Of a DNA stretch of 15,179 bases, positions 1 to 9,963 are shown one piece after another; positions within the stretch are counted from its first letter, which is position 1, and every line of letters begins with the position of its first letter. The DNA comes from an uncultured Collinsella sp. Lineage in GTDB: Bacteria; Actinomycetota; Coriobacteriia; Coriobacteriales; Coriobacteriaceae. The notes beneath the pieces are model-generated. The model ran no database searches. It saw only the letters and a list, made by a program, of their open reading frames with translations, and was not told the origin of the DNA. The stretch is from assembly GCA_902482035.1 (NCBI GenBank), contig CABSYW010000044.1, positions 1-15,179 on the forward strand, written 5' to 3'. Position numbers and translations under genes: made by a program.

Positions 1-53
1 ACCTACAACAGCGCGGTTAACAGCCGCGTGCTCTACCATTGAGCTACCGAGGA
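1..53 (-). tRNA. tRNA-Asn (anticodon GUU), 3' part missing at contig edge
   Basis: Read on the minus strand, a tRNA begins at 53 with the 5' acceptor strand TCCTCGG (53-47). It is followed by TA, a D arm (GCTC/GAGC around an AATGGTA loop), and an anticodon stem CGCGG/CCGCG closing a seven-base loop CTGTTAA. The anticodon GTT lies at 21-19 and decodes Asn codons AAC/AAU. A five-base variable loop and the 5' strand of the T arm (GTAGG) follow, and then the contig ends. The T loop, the 3' acceptor strand and any CCA are outside the window. The fold and the resemblance to bacterial tRNA-Asn leave little doubt about identity. It has its own promoter upstream (84-111). Confidence 0.95.
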
Positions 54-83
54 ATAGGTGCGTGCTCTCAAGCAACGAAGTTT

Positions 84-111
84 ATTATACGGACGAATCA
101 GCTTAGGGCAA
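84..111 (-). promoter_or_regulatory. sigma-A promoter of tRNA-Asn with A/T-rich upstream tract
   Basis: On the minus strand a perfect -10 hexamer TATAAT (89-84) lies 16 nt downstream of TTGCCC (111-106), which matches four of six bases of the -35 consensus. Directly upstream of the -35, positions 112-131 are almost purely A/T with A and T runs, as in the UP elements of stable-RNA promoters. Start of transcription is expected near 77, about 24 nt before the tRNA. The stretch after the -10 (AAACTTCG) is not the GC-rich discriminator typical of stringently controlled promoters. The placement between the rpoD terminator and the tRNA fits. Confidence 0.8.
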
Positions 112-143
112 GAACTTTTTTAAGAAATTTTCCGACCTAATCA

Positions 144-187
144 TTGGGGACGTTCTTAAACGACTAGTCATTCAAGAACGTCCCCAA
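144..187. repeat. 14-bp perfect inverted repeat, possible dispersed palindrome
   Basis: Arms at 144-157 (TTGGGGACGTTCTT) and 174-187 are exact reverse complements and enclose a 16-nt loop that itself contains the palindrome GACTAGTC (162-169). No T run follows either arm, so it does not look like an intrinsic terminator, and the rpoD transcript already has one at 198-231. It sits between rpoD and the tRNA-Asn promoter. Its form (short, isolated, intergenic, high-identity arms) is that of REP-like or transposase-recognised hairpins. That reading is inference, because only one copy is in the window. Confidence 0.7.
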
Positions 188-197
188 CGACTACATG

Positions 198-231
198 AAA
201 GCGCCCCCAAGCGGATGTGCTTGAGGGCGCC
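198..231 (-). terminator. rho-independent terminator of rpoD (end of operon)
   Basis: Twelve-base-pair stem formed by 219-230 and 201-212 around a six-base loop (213-218). The one non-Watson-Crick position is a G-U pair in the minus-strand RNA. The stem is followed on the minus strand by TTTCAT, a short U run. It begins 11 nt after the rpoD stop codon, as expected for the end of the long rimP-to-rpoD transcription unit. Confidence 0.75.
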
Positions 232-241
232 TCTTGCTTGA

Positions 242-1591
<1,350 letters not shown>

Positions 1592-1701
1592 AGATTCTCC
1601 CTTCATAGTCCACAGGACTCAATACTTTAGCACACACATTGACGTCTATACCCAAAAAGAGGACTGGATATAGGCGAGAATACGCTGGTTGACCACAACA
1701 T

Positions 1702-3810
1702 CTAGGCTTGTTCGGTGCCCGCGGCCTCCAGGCCGATCAAACGGAACGGGTCCGCCACGCCGCCGATCGACTTTTGCAGCTCGCGTTGACGCTGCGAATC
1801 CTGCGCGGCCTGAACGGTCAGCGCGCGACGGGCCCCATCATCGAGCGAACGGTCCTGGCGCAGCTTGGCCTGCGCGGCACGCATGCGGCGCTTGATGGTG
1901 TAGAGCTCAAGCGTATCGAGCATAAACACGATGTTCGTCTCGGTGGGGTGCTTGCTCGTCGCCGAGATGCGCCCGGCACTCACAAGCGTTGCCGCATCGG
2001 GACACACCGAGCGCGCCGCATCCATGCAGGCTGCCGGATCGGTTCCCGGCGGCGTTGCCAGCACGGCCCATGCGATGGACTCGTGGCGCGGATCCACCCA
2101 CTCGATGGAGCAGATGCGGTCGGCATACGTGCGGAACAGGTCGGGGTAGCTCGTAAGCATGGTCAGCAGCTCGCGCTCCCCTGCCAAGGACTTGCGCTCT
2201 ATATCGGTAAGAACCATCGGCGCCGCCGCAGCCGGTGCGCCCGAACCGTCAGCCACAGGCACAGCGCCCATACCATCAGGCACATCGATCGGCGGCAGGT
2301 CGTTGACGACCTCCACGGGCGCGGCGCCGTAGGCATCGAGCGGGACGTAGTCGTACGGCTCTTCTTCGACCGGCGCGGACACCGGCGGCGTCGCGCCCGA
2401 TGCCCAAGCACCGCGACCGGCATCGCGAGAACCCGACGCCCGACCGCCCGCGCTACCGGACCGCTCAGTCTGTGCCCGCTGGCGCTCATAGTTCTGCTCA
2501 CGACGTCGTTCCGCATCCTCGCGCTTGGCGACATCGCGAAACACACGACCCGAGCTCGCGCGCACCGTCTCCAGATCCAAACCCAGCAGATCGGCAATCT
2601 GGATAAAGTACGTGTCGATCATATAGCTGTTGCGCAACGGATAGATAAGCGTCAGCGCATCTTCCAGCGCCTTAGCGCGACCGCCCGGCGTGGTGATGTC
2701 ACTCGACTCCTGCAGCGAACGGTAGACAAAGTCCATAAGCGGCTCGGCAGCGTCGATGCGCGTCTGCAGTGCCTCGCCACCATGTGCGGTGATGAACTCC
2801 ATGGGGTCGTTGCCGTCGGGGAGCACCACGCAGCGCAGGTCCATGGAATCCTGCTCGATAAACTGAATCGCGCGACGGGCGGCCTTCTGGCCCGCTGCAT
2901 CGCCGTCGAACATATACACGATGCGCTTGGCAAAGCGAGTGAGCGTCTTGACGTGATGCTCCGTGAGGGCGGTGCCCAGCGTGGCGACAACGTTTTTAAT
3001 CCCCGCCTCCCAGCAGGCGATGCAATCGGTATAGCCCTCTACCACGATGGCGGTATCCTGCGCGACGATAAACTCCTTGGCCCAATTAAAGCCGTAGAGG
3101 TTTCGCTTTTTATGAAACACGCTCGTCTCGGCGGTGTTGAGATACTTAGGCTGGCCGTCGCCCATAATGCGACCGCCAAAGGCAATGTTGTGACCCTGCT
3201 CGTCAAAGATGGGGAACATCACGCGGTCGTAAAAGCGGTCGGCAAGCTGCCCGCGCCCGCGACTCACGGCAACGTTGGCGTCGATCATCTCCTGCGGGGT
3301 AAAACCCGCCTGGGACAGGTGCGACACCAGCGCGTTACGGCCCGGTGCAAAGCCCAGGCAGTAGCGGCGGCAGACGTCGCCGCCCATGCCGCGGCTGGCA
3401 AAGTACTCGCGCGGACGGCCGTCCTTACCGCGCATGAGCATGGTGTGGTAGAACTGGGCGGTCTCGGCGCACAGATCGTAGATGCGGGCACGCTTGGTGC
3501 CGCGCTCGCGGCGATCTCCGGTGTCATGCAGCTCAATACCCGCGCGATCGGCCAAGTAACGGATTGACTCGGGAAAGCTCAGGTTCTCGCGCTTCATGAT
3601 ATACGTGAAAACGTCGCCACCCTCGCCGCAACCAAAGCAATGCCACACCTGCGTGGCGGGGATAATGTGGAAGGACGGCGTCTTCTCGCCATGGAAGGGG
3701 CAACATCCCCAAAACTCATGGCCGCGAGGCTTGAGCTCGACCGTTTCCTGCACGATGGCAACCAGGTCAGACGCAGCGCGTACCTGGTCTTTTTCCTCAT
3801 CGCTAATCAC
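1702..3810 (-). CDS. dnaG: DNA primase
   Basis: Synthesises RNA primers for chromosome replication with the DnaB helicase. The N-terminal CHC2 zinc finger is complete (C37, H40, C58, C61). The TOPRIM catalytic core has E258 in VVEGYTD and the acidic pair D302/D304 in MFDGDAAG. A basic patch before it (PKYLNTAETSVFHKKRNLYG, 221-240) matches the primase core. Residues about 433-532 form a low-complexity linker rich in Arg, Gly, Pro and Ala, and 533-702 would be the helicase-binding domain. At 702 aa it is longer than the usual ~600 aa, mainly because of this linker. The start is a GTG at 3810 with Shine-Dalgarno AGGGGGTGA six bases upstream. It overlaps the ribF stop by 8 nt, which implies translational coupling. 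rpoD follows, giving the classic dnaG-rpoD pair without rpsU. Confidence 0.97.
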   Translation of the reverse strand: MISDEEKDQVRAASDLVAIVQETVELKPRGHEFWGCCPFHGEKTPSFHIIPATQVWHCFGCGEGGDVFTYIMKRENLSFPESIRYLADRAGIELHDTGDRRERGTKRARIYDLCAETAQFYHTMLMRGKDGRPREYFASRGMGGDVCRRYCLGFAPGRNALVSHLSQAGFTPQEMIDANVAVSRGRGQLADRFYDRVMFPIFDEQGHNIAFGGRIMGDGQPKYLNTAETSVFHKKRNLYGFNWAKEFIVAQDTAIVVEGYTDCIACWEAGIKNVVATLGTALTEHHVKTLTRFAKRIVYMFDGDAAGQKAARRAIQFIEQDSMDLRCVVLPDGNDPMEFITAHGGEALQTRIDAAEPLMDFVYRSLQESSDITTPGGRAKALEDALTLIYPLRNSYMIDTYFIQIADLLGLDLETVRASSGRVFRDVAKREDAERRREQNYERQRAQTERSGSAGGRASGSRDAGRGAWASGATPPVSAPVEEEPYDYVPLDAYGAAPVEVVNDLPPIDVPDGMGAVPVADGSGAPAAAAPMVLTDIERKSLAGERELLTMLTSYPDLFRTYADRICSIEWVDPRHESIAWAVLATPPGTDPAACMDAARSVCPDAATLVSAGRISATSKHPTETNIVFMLDTLELYTIKRRMRAAQAKLRQDRSLDDGARRALTVQAAQDSQRQRELQKSIGGVADPFRLIGLEAAGTEQA

Positions 3811-4810
3811 GGATGCTCACCCCCTGATCGCCCAAGTTGTGACGAATATCCTCGATATTACCCTCGACGGTCGCGATCAACTCATCCAGCGAATCGAACA
3901 CACGCGAGGGACGTAGCCAGCGCGTAAACGCCAGCGAAACGAAAGCGCCGTACAGGTCGCCCGTATACCCAATTAAGTTGGCCTCGAGATGCGCAGATGC
4001 CGCATCGTCGGCATACGTTGGCGGCAGGCCGACGTTGACAGCAGCGGGCCACACGGTGTCATCGACCAGCACCAGACCCTCATACACGCCATCAGCAGGC
4101 ACCTGAATGCCACTGAGAACCTGCAAGTTTGCCGTGGGAAAGCCCATGCCAGAACCCTCGTGACGGCCGCGAATAACACCGCCACGCACCATATACGGAC
4201 GGCCGAGTAACCCAGCAGCAAGCTCCACATGGCCCTGTCCCAGCTCATGACGAATGCGGGTGGCGCAAATGGCCTCACCGCCCTCGCAAAGCAGGTCGTG
4301 ACCATACACGTCAACGCCGTGCTCGGAACCCCAGGAGCGCATCTCGGCAACACCAGAAGCACCGCCACGACCCAGCCTAAAGTCACTGCCAACGCGAATC
4401 GATCGAATGTCGACCAGACGCGACACCAGCGAGAGAAAATCAACATGGTCAAGCGCCGCAACCTCAGGCGTAAAGGGAACGGCCACCACCGCATCGACCC
4501 CGGTTTGAGCCAAGGCATGCAGACGGTCGGCCGTCGTCATCAATTTTTGAGCGGGCGACGGACTCACCACGACGTCCGGATCAGGATCGAAGGTGACCAC
4601 GACCGCTTTGCTGCCGTGATCATGTGCATCGCGAATAACCGCTTCGATCAGCTCTTGGTGCCCACGATGCACGCCATCAAACACGCCAATAGCGATCGAC
4701 GCGGCACCCAAGAACTCGCACCCATCAAATGCATCGGCAGAAACGATACGGGCCTCATCCAACTCACCCGCGAAAAAGATACGCGCGAGCTCGTGGGGCG
4801 CCAGCATCAT
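3803..4810 (-). CDS. ribF: bifunctional riboflavin kinase / FAD synthetase
   Basis: Phosphorylates riboflavin to FMN and adenylates FMN to FAD, in the cytoplasm. The N-terminal adenylyltransferase half carries the nucleotide-binding motif IGVFDGVHRGHQ (41-52), the GSDFRLGRGG segment (141-150) and ATRIRHEL (183-190). The last is the family's (S/T)xxR-type signature, with Ala before Thr. The C-terminal riboflavin kinase half starts near 200 and has GRHEGSGMGFPTANL (215-229), DGVYEGLV and EANLIGYTGDLYG. At 335 aa the length is slightly above the usual 305-315. Its ATG at 4810 overlaps the truB stop as ATGA. The stop at 3803 lies inside dnaG, so truB, ribF and dnaG look translationally coupled. 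In many bacteria rpsO follows ribF; here dnaG does. Confidence 0.95.
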   Translation of the reverse strand: MMLAPHELARIFFAGELDEARIVSADAFDGCEFLGAASIAIGVFDGVHRGHQELIEAVIRDAHDHGSKAVVVTFDPDPDVVVSPSPAQKLMTTADRLHALAQTGVDAVVAVPFTPEVAALDHVDFLSLVSRLVDIRSIRVGSDFRLGRGGASGVAEMRSWGSEHGVDVYGHDLLCEGGEAICATRIRHELGQGHVELAAGLLGRPYMVRGGVIRGRHEGSGMGFPTANLQVLSGIQVPADGVYEGLVLVDDTVWPAAVNVGLPPTYADDAASAHLEANLIGYTGDLYGAFVSLAFTRWLRPSRVFDSLDELIATVEGNIEDIRHNLGDQGVSIRD

Positions 4811-5739
4811 CGAACACCGCCGATCGCCTGCGGAAAGACGTGCTCCATCACAAAGCGGCCGCCCTCGATACGAGCAAGCGCCTTCAGTCCACCATCGAGC
4901 ACGAGCGCAAACGGCGCCTTCGCCATATCGAAATCCGCAAGCGAGCGTTCAACGGGAATGCGGCGACCACAAAGCAGGTCGTCTGCAAGATTACCCGGCA
5001 AATCGACACGCGTGGCACCAAGGGCGGCGATGGGATCCAGAGCGAAACCGGCAGCGGTCTCGGCAGAGAGCTCCTCTACCGCATGACAGGCGCCAATGGA
5101 AACCACGCCGGAGGCCGTACGGCGCAGCGCGGAAATATGTGCAGCGCTATCGCAGGCGCGACCCAGATCGCGAGCGAGCGCGCGAATGTAGGTGCCCTTG
5201 CTTACCGAAAACGCCACGGTCCAGACGCACGTATCGCCCTCGCCGCTCACGGCAATCAGGTCGGCGGCAAAGACCTCGACGGGGCGCGGGGGCAACTCAA
5301 CCGCATTGCCCTCGCGAGCACTCTTATAGGCGCGAACGCCATTGACCGAGATGGCCGAAAACGCTGGAGGCACCTGCATCTGCGGGCCAAGCATAGCGGC
5401 CAGCTGCTCACGGGCGTAAGCAAGATCGTGCAGCTCGGGGGCAACGGGCACCGTGCGAACGGCCTCGCCCTCCGCGTCATCGGTGTTGGTCTCAACGCCA
5501 AACGAAATGTCGGCGACATAACTTTTGGTATCGAGAGTTAGCATGCCCAGCAGACGGGTCGCCTGGCCCACCCCCACCACCATGACACCCGAGGCCATGG
5601 GGTCGAGCGTACCGGCATGGCCGACGCGTCGCTCATGGAGAGCGCGTCGGCACTGCGATACCACGTCGTGGGACGTACAGCCCACCGGCTTATCGACGGC
5701 GAGCAGCATATTCAATTGAGAAGGCGTACGACGAGCCAT
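4807..5739 (-). CDS. truB: tRNA pseudouridine(55) synthase
   Basis: Converts U55 in the T loop of tRNAs to pseudouridine. The catalytic aspartate is D46 in GHAGTLDPMASGVM (40-53), preceded by the typical KPVGCTSHDVV (17-27). Y74 in TKSYVAD and the SKGTYIRALARDLG segment (180-193) also match the family. The C-terminal part (about 230-310) is the short PUA-like region seen in bacterial TruB. At 310 aa the length is normal. The start ATG at 5739 has a modest GGATGG Shine-Dalgarno, 15 nt after the nrnA stop. It overlaps ribF by 4 nt. Confidence 0.96.
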   Translation of the reverse strand: MARRTPSQLNMLLAVDKPVGCTSHDVVSQCRRALHERRVGHAGTLDPMASGVMVVGVGQATRLLGMLTLDTKSYVADISFGVETNTDDAEGEAVRTVPVAPELHDLAYAREQLAAMLGPQMQVPPAFSAISVNGVRAYKSAREGNAVELPPRPVEVFAADLIAVSGEGDTCVWTVAFSVSKGTYIRALARDLGRACDSAAHISALRRTASGVVSIGACHAVEELSAETAAGFALDPIAALGATRVDLPGNLADDLLCGRRIPVERSLADFDMAKAPFALVLDGGLKALARIEGGRFVMEHVFPQAIGGVR

Positions 5740-5754
5740 GTACCATCCAAAATG

Positions 5755-6798
5755 TTAGAGCTCGACGGTCACCGAAGCGGGATCCTCCCCTACCAGCTCG
5801 GCCAGCATGGGAAGTGCCACGGCGAGCGTCTCGCGAATCGTTCCGTTGTTGGAAAAGCCGGCGGCGGCATGATGCCCGCCACCGCCAAAGTTGGCAGCAA
5901 TCTCGGACACATCGAGGTCACCCTTGGAGCGCAGGTTGCCGCGTACCTTGGTATCGCCCTCAATGCCCTTCAGAAACAGGCAGACCTCCACGCCCATAAC
6001 CGAACGCACCACATCGACCAGGCCGTCGCACTCATCCGAAGTGACGCCGCAGGCCTCGAGGTCGCTCTGGTACGCATAACTATATGCCACGCGACCGTGC
6101 GCCACTGTTTTGATGCGGCCCATAACGATGGACTTGAGATGCAAGAACTCTACGCGCATGCTCTGGTAGACCTCGAGCGCAACGCGCGCCGGATCGGCAC
6201 CGTGAGCGACCAGGCGCGAGGCGGCATGGAACGCAGCAGCATCGGCGTTCTGGTACTGGAAACGACCGGTATCGGTCACCAGGCCGCACAGCAGGCAGGT
6301 CGCGACACCATCGCGAGCCACAATGCCGCAATTGTCCAAAAAGCGGTCGATGATCATGGCGCAGGCTGCGGCTCCGACGCACCTCAGGCTCAGCTCGGCA
6401 AATTCCTCGCGCGCCGGATGATGATCGAAGCACACCACATGCGACGAGCGGCGGAGCACCTCGGCGGAGTTGTTCAGACGCTCGACGACCGGCACGTCCA
6501 CCGAGATGAACAGGTCCGGATTACCGGTATACGCAGATGCCGACACCAGACGGTCGGCGCCCTCCATAAAGCGGTAGATGCGCGGAACCGGGTCATCGTC
6601 TGCCAGCAGCAGGGCAATGTCCTTGTTGGGGAAAAACTTCATAAGCGATAAGCCCAGACCCAGCACGGAGCCCAGCGCGTCGCCATCGGGAGACGTATGT
6701 CCCGAAATCGCAATGGAGGACGCATCCTCGATGAGCTCGAGGATGCGTCGCTGAATATCTGCAGACTCGCACGATGCGAGGTCGGCGGAATTACTCAT
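5755..6798 (-). CDS. nrnA: DHH-family oligoribonuclease / pAp phosphatase (NrnA-like)
   Basis: Predicted to degrade very short RNAs (nano-RNA) and probably to dephosphorylate 3',5'-bisphosphate nucleotides such as pAp. The DHH core has GHTSPDGDALGS (33-44, with H34, D38, D40), D101 in SVDVPVVERL, the DHH triad 125-127 (FDHHPAREEF) and VTDTGRFQYQN (174-184). The C-terminal DHHA1 domain ends with GGGGHHAAAGF, the nucleotide-binding glycine/histidine loop. No added CBS, PAS or GGDEF domain is present, so it is NrnA-like and not a GdpP-type cyclic-di-AMP phosphodiesterase. At 347 aa the length is close to the usual 310-340. The ATG at 6798 overlaps the rbfA stop by 8 nt, with Shine-Dalgarno AGGAGG inside rbfA. 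The location between rbfA and truB is standard for this operon. Confidence 0.92.
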   Translation of the reverse strand: MSNSADLASCESADIQRRILELIEDASSIAISGHTSPDGDALGSVLGLGLSLMKFFPNKDIALLLADDDPVPRIYRFMEGADRLVSASAYTGNPDLFISVDVPVVERLNNSAEVLRRSSHVVCFDHHPAREEFAELSLRCVGAAACAMIIDRFLDNCGIVARDGVATCLLCGLVTDTGRFQYQNADAAAFHAASRLVAHGADPARVALEVYQSMRVEFLHLKSIVMGRIKTVAHGRVAYSYAYQSDLEACGVTSDECDGLVDVVRSVMGVEVCLFLKGIEGDTKVRGNLRSKGDLDVSEIAANFGGGGHHAAAGFSNNGTIRETLAVALPMLAELVGEDPASVTVEL

Positions 6799-7201
6799 CT
6801 AAAGCTGCCTCCTGGGCGGCATCCGGTATTGGATAGCCGTCCTCGTCCTTTTCGATCGCAAGCGTGGCGGGAACGTTTTCCAGCGCACGCGTGATGCGCT
6901 CGGCCTCATCGGTCGAGCGATCGATGCGGAAATCGAGCTCGGGCGTGACGCGCCAATCGAGCGAGCGGGCCAACAGGCTACGGATGCGGCCCTTGGCGCT
7001 GGCGAGCGCCTCCATGACCTCGTCGTAGCGGCTCGCGTCGCACGACACGTACACGCGCGCGAACGAGCGGTCCACCGCGACCTCGACCGCGGTCAGGGTG
7101 ACCAGGTCGAGACGCGGATCGGAAACCTCAAAGAGCAGGATATAACCGAGCTTCTCGCGAAGCTGCTCGCCCAGACGGCGGGTTGCCTGCGTTTGCTTCA
7201 T
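6791..7201 (-). CDS. rbfA: 30S ribosome-binding factor A
   Basis: Late 30S maturation factor that binds near the 16S rRNA 5' helix and is needed for cold adaptation in well studied species. The 136-aa product has the single KH-type fold of the family: RRLGEQLREKLGYILL helix (8-23), DPRLDLVTLTAVEVAVDRSF (28-47), ARVYVS strand, and RSLLARSLDWRVTPELDFRID (74-94) near the C-terminus. An acidic tail of about 25 residues follows. The Shine-Dalgarno GGGGGT overlaps the infB stop codon, and the ATG lies 11 nt downstream of infB. This shows tight coupling to infB. Confidence 0.95.
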   Translation of the reverse strand: MKQTQATRRLGEQLREKLGYILLFEVSDPRLDLVTLTAVEVAVDRSFARVYVSCDASRYDEVMEALASAKGRIRSLLARSLDWRVTPELDFRIDRSTDEAERITRALENVPATLAIEKDEDGYPIPDAAQEAALDE

Positions 7202-7212
7202 AGCGCTACCCC

Positions 7213-9927
7213 CTACTCGGTACGGGCAACCTGGTCAATGCGGTAGCCCTCAATGGTGTCGCCAGGCTTGATGTCCTGGAAGTTCTCCAGGCCAATACCG
7301 CCCTCGGAGCCGCTCTTGAGGCTCTTGGCCTCGTCCTTGTAGTGGCGCATCGAGGCGATTTTACCGTTGAAGACCACGATGCCGTCGCGCACCAGGCGTA
7401 CGGAATCGGTCGCGGCGATCTCGCCCTCTTCGACGCGGACACCGGCGGCGATGCCGACTTTGGGCACCTTGAAGGTGTCCAGAACGGTCGCAGTGCCCGT
7501 GGAGACCTCAACCTCGGTGGGCTTGAGCATGCCGATACGGGCAGCGTCGAGGTCCTCGAGGCACTTGTAGATGACGTCGTAGCAACGGATCTCAACGCCC
7601 TCGCGCTCGGCGGCGGAGCGGGCCTTGCCGTCGGGACGAACGCCAAAGCCGATGATGATGGCGTTGGAAGCGTCGGCCAGGACCACGTCGGTCTCGTTGA
7701 TGGCACCAACGGCGGAGTGGATCGTGTTGATGCGCACCTCGGATTGATCCATCTTGTCGAGGGAGTCCTGAAGGGCCTCGATGGAGCCCTGGACGTCGGC
7801 CTTGATGATCAGGTTGAGCTCCTTGACCTCGGCGTCGGCGATGGTCTCGAAGAGGTTCTCGAGCGTCACGTGCTTCACACGGCTCTGCTCCTCGATACGG
7901 GCCTTGAGCGAACGCTCGTCGGCCAGCGCACGCGCCTCACGCTCGTCCTCGAACACGCGGAACTCATCGCCGGCGTTGGGGACGGACTGCAGGCCCAAGA
8001 TCTCGACGGCGTCGGAGGGACCGGCCTCGGTGACGGCGTTGCCCTTGGGGTCGAGCATGGCACGGACGCGGCCATAGGTGAGGCCGGCGACTAGCGTGTC
8101 GCCCACGCGCAGGGTGCCGCGGGTCACGAGCACGGTGGCAACCGAGCCGCGGCCCTTGTCGAGCTTAGCCTCGAGGACGTTACCCGATGCGAACGTATCG
8201 GGGTTGGCCTTGAGCTCGAGCACGTCGGCCTGGAGCAGCACGGTCTCGAGCAGGTCGTCGATACCGATCTTCTGCTTGGCCGAGATGTTGACGAACATGT
8301 TCTGTCCGCCCCACTCCTCGGGGATGATGCCGTACTCGGTGAGCTCCTGGCGCACGCGGTCGGGGTTGGCGCCCGGCTTATCGATCTTGTTGACGGCGAC
8401 GACGATGGGAACGCCGGCGGCCTTGGCGTGGTTGATCGACTCGATGGTCTGGGGCATGACGCCGTCGTCGGCAGCTACGATCAGGATGACGATATCGGTC
8501 ACCTTGGCGCCGCGGGCACGCATGGCCGTAAAGGTGGCGTGACCGGGGGTATCGATGAAGGTGATCTTGCGGTCGTTGATCATGACCTGCGAAGCGCCGA
8601 TGGCCTGGGTAATGCCGCCCGCCTCGCCGGCAGCGACGCCGGTGTGACGGATGGCGTCGAGCAGGCTCGTCTTGCCGTGGTCGACGTGACCCATGACGGT
8701 GACGACCGGGGCACGCGGTTTAAGATCGGCGGGGTCGTCGTAGAACGAGAAGGTGTTCTCCTCCTCGGGGGTGATGATCTTGATCTGGCGACCCAGGTCG
8801 TCGGCAACGAGCTCGACGAGGTCATCGGACATGGACTGCGTCATGGTAAGCGGCGTGCCCAGCAGGAACAGGCGCTTGATGATGTCGTTGGCCGGAACGT
8901 CGAGCGCCTCGGCGAGCTCCTGGACGGTAACGCCCTGGGAGACCTTGATGGCGTCGAGGTCCTCGGGGTTCACGCCCTGGGCCAGCGCCTCCTCAATCTT
9001 GCGCTCTTCCTGAGCCTTTGCGGCCTCGCGCTCGCGCTTCTCCTTGCGCTTTTTGCGGCGACCAGTGGACTCGCGAGAGGCCTCCTCGACGGCGGCACGA
9101 GCCTCCTCGAGCACCTTCTCGCGGCTGTACTCCTCGGCCTCGCGAGCCATGCGGCTGTAGTGGTCCTCTTCGTTGTTGTGGCCGCCCTTGCGCTTCTTGC
9201 CCTTGCCCTGCTTGTCGGGGTTGGGGAAGTCCATGCCAGCAGCGACGTTGTTGCTGGCGTTGGTGCGATGGCTGTGCGGACGGCTCTCGGAGACGTTGCG
9301 CTCGGAGTTGCTGTCGGAGGCGTTGCGATCGTTACGACGGCCACCGCGACGGTCGTTGTTGCCGCCACGACGGTTGCCGCGCTCGGCGGCGCGCTCGGCC
9401 TTGGCCTTCTCCTCGGCGTCCTTCTTCTCCTTGAGCACGGTCTCCTGTGCGGCAATCTGGTCGAGCAGCGAACGGAAGCGCGAACCGGAGTCGGAAGCGG
9501 GAACGGCGCGGCGCTGGGCCTCGCGGGCAGCCTCCTCCTTCTCGCGGGCAAGGCGCTCCTGCTCAGCCTTCTTCTTAGCCTCGGCCTCGGCGCGGGCGGC
9601 CTCCTCGGCAGCCTGGGCGGCGGCGAACTGGCGGCGCTCCTCCTCGCGTGCCTTCTCGGCGGCGATGCGCTCGCGCTCTGCCTCGGCAGCGCGTGCTGCC
9701 TCCTCGGCGGCAGCGGCCTGCTCCTCGGCCTGTTTAGCGGCCTCGACTTCCTGGGCGCGGGCCTCGATCACCGAGGCGAGCTGCTTGCGGACCATAGCGA
9801 CGTAGGCGTCCTCCAGGGCGGAGGAAGCGGACTTAGCGGGAATCTTCATTTCGGCGAGATGACCCATCAGTTCCTTGGAGGTCATGCCGAACTCTTTGGC
9901 CAGGGTGGACACACGGACTTTTGCCAT
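7213..9927 (-). CDS. infB: translation initiation factor IF-2
   Basis: GTPase that places initiator fMet-tRNA on the 30S subunit and promotes subunit joining. The 904-aa protein starts with an IF2_N domain (VSTLAKEFGMTSKELMGHL, 6-24). Residues about 50-150 are an Ala/Glu/Arg-rich predicted coiled coil. Residues 180-250 are an Arg/Gly/Asn-rich disordered segment, and 285-310 a very basic stretch. A second IF2_N domain lies at about 328-390. The GTPase has G1 GHVDHGKT (413-420), G2 T440, G3 DTPGH (459-463), G4 NKID (513-516) and G5 SAK (549-551). Domains II to IV follow and end in KSGSEGGIGLENFQDIKPGD. The length resembles long IF2 forms with extended N-termini. The ATG at 9927 has Shine-Dalgarno AGGTGA. 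nusA lies 91 bp upstream with no ylxR between. Confidence 0.97.
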   Translation of the reverse strand: MAKVRVSTLAKEFGMTSKELMGHLAEMKIPAKSASSALEDAYVAMVRKQLASVIEARAQEVEAAKQAEEQAAAAEEAARAAEAERERIAAEKAREEERRQFAAAQAAEEAARAEAEAKKKAEQERLAREKEEAAREAQRRAVPASDSGSRFRSLLDQIAAQETVLKEKKDAEEKAKAERAAERGNRRGGNNDRRGGRRNDRNASDSNSERNVSESRPHSHRTNASNNVAAGMDFPNPDKQGKGKKRKGGHNNEEDHYSRMAREAEEYSREKVLEEARAAVEEASRESTGRRKKRKEKREREAAKAQEERKIEEALAQGVNPEDLDAIKVSQGVTVQELAEALDVPANDIIKRLFLLGTPLTMTQSMSDDLVELVADDLGRQIKIITPEEENTFSFYDDPADLKPRAPVVTVMGHVDHGKTSLLDAIRHTGVAAGEAGGITQAIGASQVMINDRKITFIDTPGHATFTAMRARGAKVTDIVILIVAADDGVMPQTIESINHAKAAGVPIVVAVNKIDKPGANPDRVRQELTEYGIIPEEWGGQNMFVNISAKQKIGIDDLLETVLLQADVLELKANPDTFASGNVLEAKLDKGRGSVATVLVTRGTLRVGDTLVAGLTYGRVRAMLDPKGNAVTEAGPSDAVEILGLQSVPNAGDEFRVFEDEREARALADERSLKARIEEQSRVKHVTLENLFETIADAEVKELNLIIKADVQGSIEALQDSLDKMDQSEVRINTIHSAVGAINETDVVLADASNAIIIGFGVRPDGKARSAAEREGVEIRCYDVIYKCLEDLDAARIGMLKPTEVEVSTGTATVLDTFKVPKVGIAAGVRVEEGEIAATDSVRLVRDGIVVFNGKIASMRHYKDEAKSLKSGSEGGIGLENFQDIKPGDTIEGYRIDQVARTE

Positions 9928-9948
9928 ATGACTTCACCTACCCTTTCT

Positions 9949-9963
9949 GGCACCTTGGGTGCC
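9949..9963 (-). other. small hairpin in the nusA-infB gap
   Basis: GGCACC at 9963-9958 (minus-strand reading) and GGTGCC at 9954-9949 form a perfect six-base-pair stem with a three-base loop, 21 nt upstream of the infB start. It is followed by AGAAAGGG on the minus strand, so there is no U run and it is not a terminator. It may act as an RNA-processing or stability structure, or mean nothing. Nothing else recognisable lies in this 91-nt gap, which is too short for ylxR. Confidence 0.4.

Noticed and set aside
1592..1701. Separate rpoD promoter or terminator in the dnaG-rpoD gap
   Set aside because: Only poor hexamer matches (for example TTGTGG with TATATC at 20-nt spacing) and one small hairpin at 1607-1619 without a U run; not strong enough to call.
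1708..3567. Plus-strand open frame of 619 codons opposite dnaG
   Set aside because: Antisense shadow of an unambiguous DNA primase; the Arg/His/Ala-rich product has no recognisable motif and no good ribosome-binding site.
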